A stretch of DNA of 64,000 nt from Chloroflexota bacterium (GTDB lineage: Bacteria > Chloroflexota > UBA6077 > JACCZL01): NCBI GenBank assembly GCA_030447245.1, contig JAUJPG010000008.1, positions 1-64,000 of the forward strand, in the 5' to 3' direction. Positions 61,857 to 64,000 of this stretch are shown in pieces. The notes beneath the pieces are model-generated. The model was not told the origin of the DNA. It made no database searches and saw only the letters and a list, made by a program, of their open reading frames with translations. The translations under genes and the position numbers were made by a program. Each line of letters opens with the position of its first letter. The stretch's first letter is position 1.

Positions 61857-61885
61857 GCTTTCCTCCACGGTCGACTATCTCACGC

Positions 61886-62464
61886 TCAGATGTTGGGCGG
61901 TGAGATCGCGGCGATGATCTCAGTCGTGTCGTCCGTCGGGTTCCGAAACAGGTGCGGGACTTCGGGGTCGAAGGTCATGCTGTCGCCGCGGTCGAGGCGG
62001 ACCGCCTGCTCACCAATCAGCACCTCCAGCGCACCGTGGAGCACCACCACGCACTCTTCTCCGACGTGGCGGGCCGGCCGAGGCCGTCCATGCTCCTCCG
62101 GAGGGAAGGTCACCCAGACCAACACCATCCGCCCACGCAGGCCCGGGCTCAGGATCTCTCGGGTCGCGAGACAGCCCGGATAGCGCACGATGCGACGCTG
62201 CTCACGCCGAACGATCATCTGGACGTCCGTCTCTTCCACAAACAGCGAGAAGACTGGGACCTGGAGCGCCGAGGCCAGTTTGCGGACGGTGTCGATCGAC
62301 GGTGTCGCGATGCCCCGCTCGATCTGGCTGATCAGGCTCTTGCTGACGCCAGCAAGCTCAGCTAATTCGGCCAGCGTCAACTCGCGATGCGCCCGCGCGC
62401 GGCGAATGCGCTCGCCGAGGTCAAGCTGAGCAGGGGGCGGTCGAGATGCTTGCGTTGTCGCCAT
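61886..62464 (-). CDS. XRE-family regulator with C-terminal cupin sensor
   Basis: 192 residues from ATG 62464 (a longer start at 62512 would run through the divergent promoter region). HTH: LGERIRRARAHRELTLAELA, ELAGVSKSLISQIERGIATP, SIDTVRKLASALQVPV. Cupin at about 115-190: HVGEECVVVLHGALEVLIGE, GDSMTFDPEVPHLFRN, with the metal-like His and Glu. One-component regulators of this type (PuuR-like) bind a small ligand in the cupin. It is divergent from the RraA gene at 62675 and near the gamma-glutamyltransferase, so it may be the switch for both; PuuR-type proteins often control gamma-glutamyl-amine pathways. Confidence 0.9.
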   Translation of the reverse strand: MATTQASRPPPAQLDLGERIRRARAHRELTLAELAELAGVSKSLISQIERGIATPSIDTVRKLASALQVPVFSLFVEETDVQMIVRREQRRIVRYPGCLATREILSPGLRGRMVLVWVTFPPEEHGRPRPARHVGEECVVVLHGALEVLIGEQAVRLDRGDSMTFDPEVPHLFRNPTDDTTEIIAAISPPNI

Positions 62465-62495
62465 CACGGCTTTCTGTACAACGGCGCTGTATCGC

Positions 62496-62524
62496 TTGAC
62501 ATTCTTGTGCAATGCAGGTTAACT
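62496..62524 (+). promoter_or_regulatory. strong sigma-70-type promoter of the RraA gene
   Basis: TTGACA (62496-62501), 17 bases, TTAACT (62519-62524). The -35 is a perfect consensus. It points to the RraA-family gene at 62675 and lies just upstream of the divergent regulator start. Confidence 0.7.
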
Positions 62525-62546
62525 TGCCGCCAACCGGCGGGTCAAG
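62523..62546. promoter_or_regulatory. imperfect inverted repeat at the transcription start, candidate operator
   Basis: CTTGCCGCC (62523-62531) faces GGCGGGTCAAG (62536-62546): CTTG/CAAG and CCGCC/GGCGG arms around a short centre. It overlaps the -10 end and the predicted +1 of the promoter above, the place where the XRE-cupin regulator could block transcription. Confidence 0.4.
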
Positions 62547-62674
62547 TGTCTAGAGAGTGCGGCGTTTACAGGCGTGCGACCCGAACCATCGAGTGCCGGC
62601 GATTGGACGAACGGGAGTAGGCTCGGCAGACCGGGTGAGGCAACCGACGCCATCACTCGGTGGGGGGAGGACGC

Positions 62675-63355
62675 GTGGCTCAGGCAGCTCCTAGCTCGAT
62701 GTCGGTGCCGCGACATGTCATCGAGGGCCTCCGCTCGGTCCCCCCGGCGACGATCGGCCACCTCAGACTCAGTGGTTTCGTGGATGCCGAGATTCGCCCG
62801 ATTTACGAGATCGGCAGCGTGCTCGTCGGCCGCGCGGTCACGCTCAAGATGGTGCCGAACGACGTGACCCACACGCGCGCCGCGATCGATGCGCTCGCCG
62901 TCGACGACATCCTGCTCATCGATCAGGCCGGTGAACGCCAGATGGCATGCTGGGGAGAGATGACGTCGCTAGCGGCACAGGTCCGTGGCGCCATTGGCGT
63001 CATCATCGATGGCGCATGCACTGACATCCTGGAGATCAAGGCCATGGCGATGCCGACGTTCGCTCGTGGTATCTCTGCCTTGGTCGGGCGTCGGTTGGAG
63101 CAAGAGGGAGGCGTCAACCTTCCGATTCAATGCGGCGGAGTACTGGTCAATCCCGGCGACCTCGTCATAGCCGACGACAATGGGATCGTGGTCCTCCCGC
63201 CGGCCGAGGCCGAGGCCGTCTACACGGCTGGTCGCGCCGCCGAAGACAGGGCTCCGCATCAGCGGCGCTGGCTGCTTGGCGGCGGCTCTCTTGCTGAGAT
63301 CAGTGGGCTCGGCGCCGAAGAGATCGCGGCCAAAGTCCGGGAGCGCGGCCGCTGA
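62675..63355 (+). CDS. RraA-family aldolase/decarboxylase-like protein (second type)
   Basis: 226 residues, GTG 62675 behind GGGGGGAGG. VSLTMVPNDV-like VTLKMVPNDVTHTRAAIDAL, DILLIDQAGERQMACWGEMT, VRGAIGVIIDGACTDILEIK (the G-x(20)-R/D-type motif, here GACTDI with the usual Arg replaced), FARGISALVGRR and GVLVNPGDLVIADDNGIVVL give the RraA fold. The motif change (CTD for xRD) marks it off from the copy at 60950. It is driven by its own strong promoter and divergent from the XRE-cupin regulator. Confidence 0.82.
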   Translation: MAQAAPSSMSVPRHVIEGLRSVPPATIGHLRLSGFVDAEIRPIYEIGSVLVGRAVTLKMVPNDVTHTRAAIDALAVDDILLIDQAGERQMACWGEMTSLAAQVRGAIGVIIDGACTDILEIKAMAMPTFARGISALVGRRLEQEGGVNLPIQCGGVLVNPGDLVIADDNGIVVLPPAEAEAVYTAGRAAEDRAPHQRRWLLGGGSLAEISGLGAEEIAAKVRERGR

Positions 63356-63416
63356 CCTTCGACCCCGCCGCTTCGTTTGACCAGCTCCAGTCGAACCCAA
63401 AATCCAGGTCAAGGCG

Positions 63417-63567
63417 ATGCCCTACGAGCACCCAGCCGATCGGATCGGCGACTTCTCGGTCGCGTCGGATGCTCGGACAGCGTTTGGCGAGGCTCGCGCC
63501 AAGCACGACCTGTCGCTCGTCGAGACCGGCCCGTGTTCTCACGGCGGCCGTCATGAGCAGATCGTCG
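63417..63567 (+). pseudogene. phnA: C-terminal fragment of a phosphonoacetate hydrolase-like gene
   Basis: Reads YEHPADRIGDFSVASDARTA, FGEARAKHDLSLVETG and SHGGRHEQIV, nearly the same residues as the end of the gene at 35565 (YEHPADRVGDLSVASDARTA, AKHDLSAVASG, SHGGRHEQIV). Nothing of the first 300 residues is present, and the match ends abruptly. It is a second-copy remnant on the opposite strand relative to the first. Confidence 0.65.
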
Positions 63568-63871
63568 TCCGCCATCCCCAATCCTACCGCTACGCCGCCC
63601 TGCTCCATGCCGGTATCCGTAACCAAGACCTGCACGACCTCGTCCTCAACGGCGCCGCCCGAAGCGTTGGACACGCGTCGCCAGATCAGTTCCCTCGGCG
63701 TGTTGATGGAGCATGCCAACCTGGCCGCGGTGACGGAGGGTAAGTCGTGGTCGCGAAATCACCGGGCCGCGGAGCCTGATCCGCGGGGCGCTGTCCAGGA
63801 CGCTGCTCGGAGCCGGCGGTTGCCATCGTCACCGGCTGGCTGATGAACAATGTAGGCTACACGCTGCGGGG

Positions 63872-64000
63872 TTAGGTCCACTTCGCGGCCACACGGTCCA
63901 GGACCGCTCGAAACCGGTCGGGGATGAGCACCGGGTAGTCTGGATCTTTTCGGCCCGCGCCCTGGCGGACGGACCGCGGCGGAGATGGTCTCGGCGACGA
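63872..64000 (-). CDS. C-terminus of an unknown protein, runs out of the window
   Basis: The frame ending at a TAA (63872-63874) reads RQGAGRKDPDYPVLIPDRFR and AVLDRVAAKWT. It looks like a genuine protein end, but upstream codons in the same frame (Ser/Pro/Arg-rich) are less convincing, so an indel may lie near 63960. The family is not recognised. Confidence 0.35.
   Translation of the reverse strand, partial: SSPRPSPPRSVRQGAGRKDPDYPVLIPDRFRAVLDRVAAKWT

Noticed and set aside
60950-63355. RraA proteins acting as RNase E inhibitors
   Set aside because: Their neighbours are catabolic and no RNase E gene is seen; the aldolase/decarboxylase reading of the family fits better.

Overview
The window reads as a piece of a very GC-rich chromosome or contig. 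The style fits Chloroflexota (Thermomicrobia-like): ABC-transporter lipoproteins with twin-arginine signals and Ala/Pro-rich linkers, many TTG/GTG starts, dense translationally coupled gene pairs, and many paralogous dipeptide-type transporters, amidohydrolases, gamma-glutamyltransferases and RraA proteins. The phylum is inferred from style; there is no rRNA, tRNA or marker gene to prove it.

Layout. (1) 1-6.8 kb: a small membrane protein and a methyltransferase divergent from a TetR regulator; an ECF sigma factor with a membrane-anchored partner; a membrane adenylate/guanylate cyclase carrying an SdhC-like His-rich anchor and a 2Fe-2S ferredoxin domain; a dapA-like pseudogene; a DinB protein. 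(2) 7-14.6 kb: a dipeptide-type ABC transporter, a glutamate-1-semialdehyde-type aminotransferase, an MlrC-like M81 peptidase broken by one missing base, and a Gfo/Idh oxidoreductase. (3) 14.7-18.4 kb: an IS5-type remnant, a frameshifted TIM-barrel protein, a structured spacer and a NarL-type two-component pair. (4) 18.7-26.2 kb: a nitrilase-family carbamoylase, a hydantoinase/dihydropyrimidinase, a flavin-dependent LLM oxidoreductase, a hydantoin/Asp-Glu racemase and a complete S-T-A-A ECF transporter. This is the most interesting part: a predicted cyclic-ureide (hydantoin or dihydropyrimidine) uptake and breakdown locus. It continues with a second hydantoinase and a LLM oxidoreductase-cytosine deaminase pair. 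(5) about 26.95-39.4 kb: a block in which every recognisable gene is broken by many small indels (hydantoinase, deaminase, LLM, two ABC_sub_bind-type binding proteins, cupins, alpha/beta hydrolases, a phosphonoacetate hydrolase, a glycoside-hydrolase-like lipoprotein). (6) 39.4-51.2 kb, clean again: a dipeptide-type transporter with gamma-glutamyltransferase, Gfo/Idh, IclR, MmgE/PrpD, an aminotransferase and an amidohydrolase. (7) 51.3-63.4 kb: a FAD oxidoreductase, an amidohydrolase, a complete Pot-type ABC transporter, a 2-hydroxyacid dehydrogenase, then a second gamma-glutamyltransferase with an RraA protein, and an XRE-cupin regulator divergent from another RraA protein. (8) 63.4-64 kb: gene debris, including a second copy of the phosphonoacetate hydrolase C-terminus.

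Taken together the window is a scavenging region: at least three complete importers, each next to enzymes that open amide, ureide or gamma-glutamyl bonds and then transaminate or oxidise the products, with local regulators (TetR, IclR, XRE-cupin, NarL-type two-component, ECF sigma). Functions are called by reading motifs and family resemblance without database searches, so substrates are inferences.
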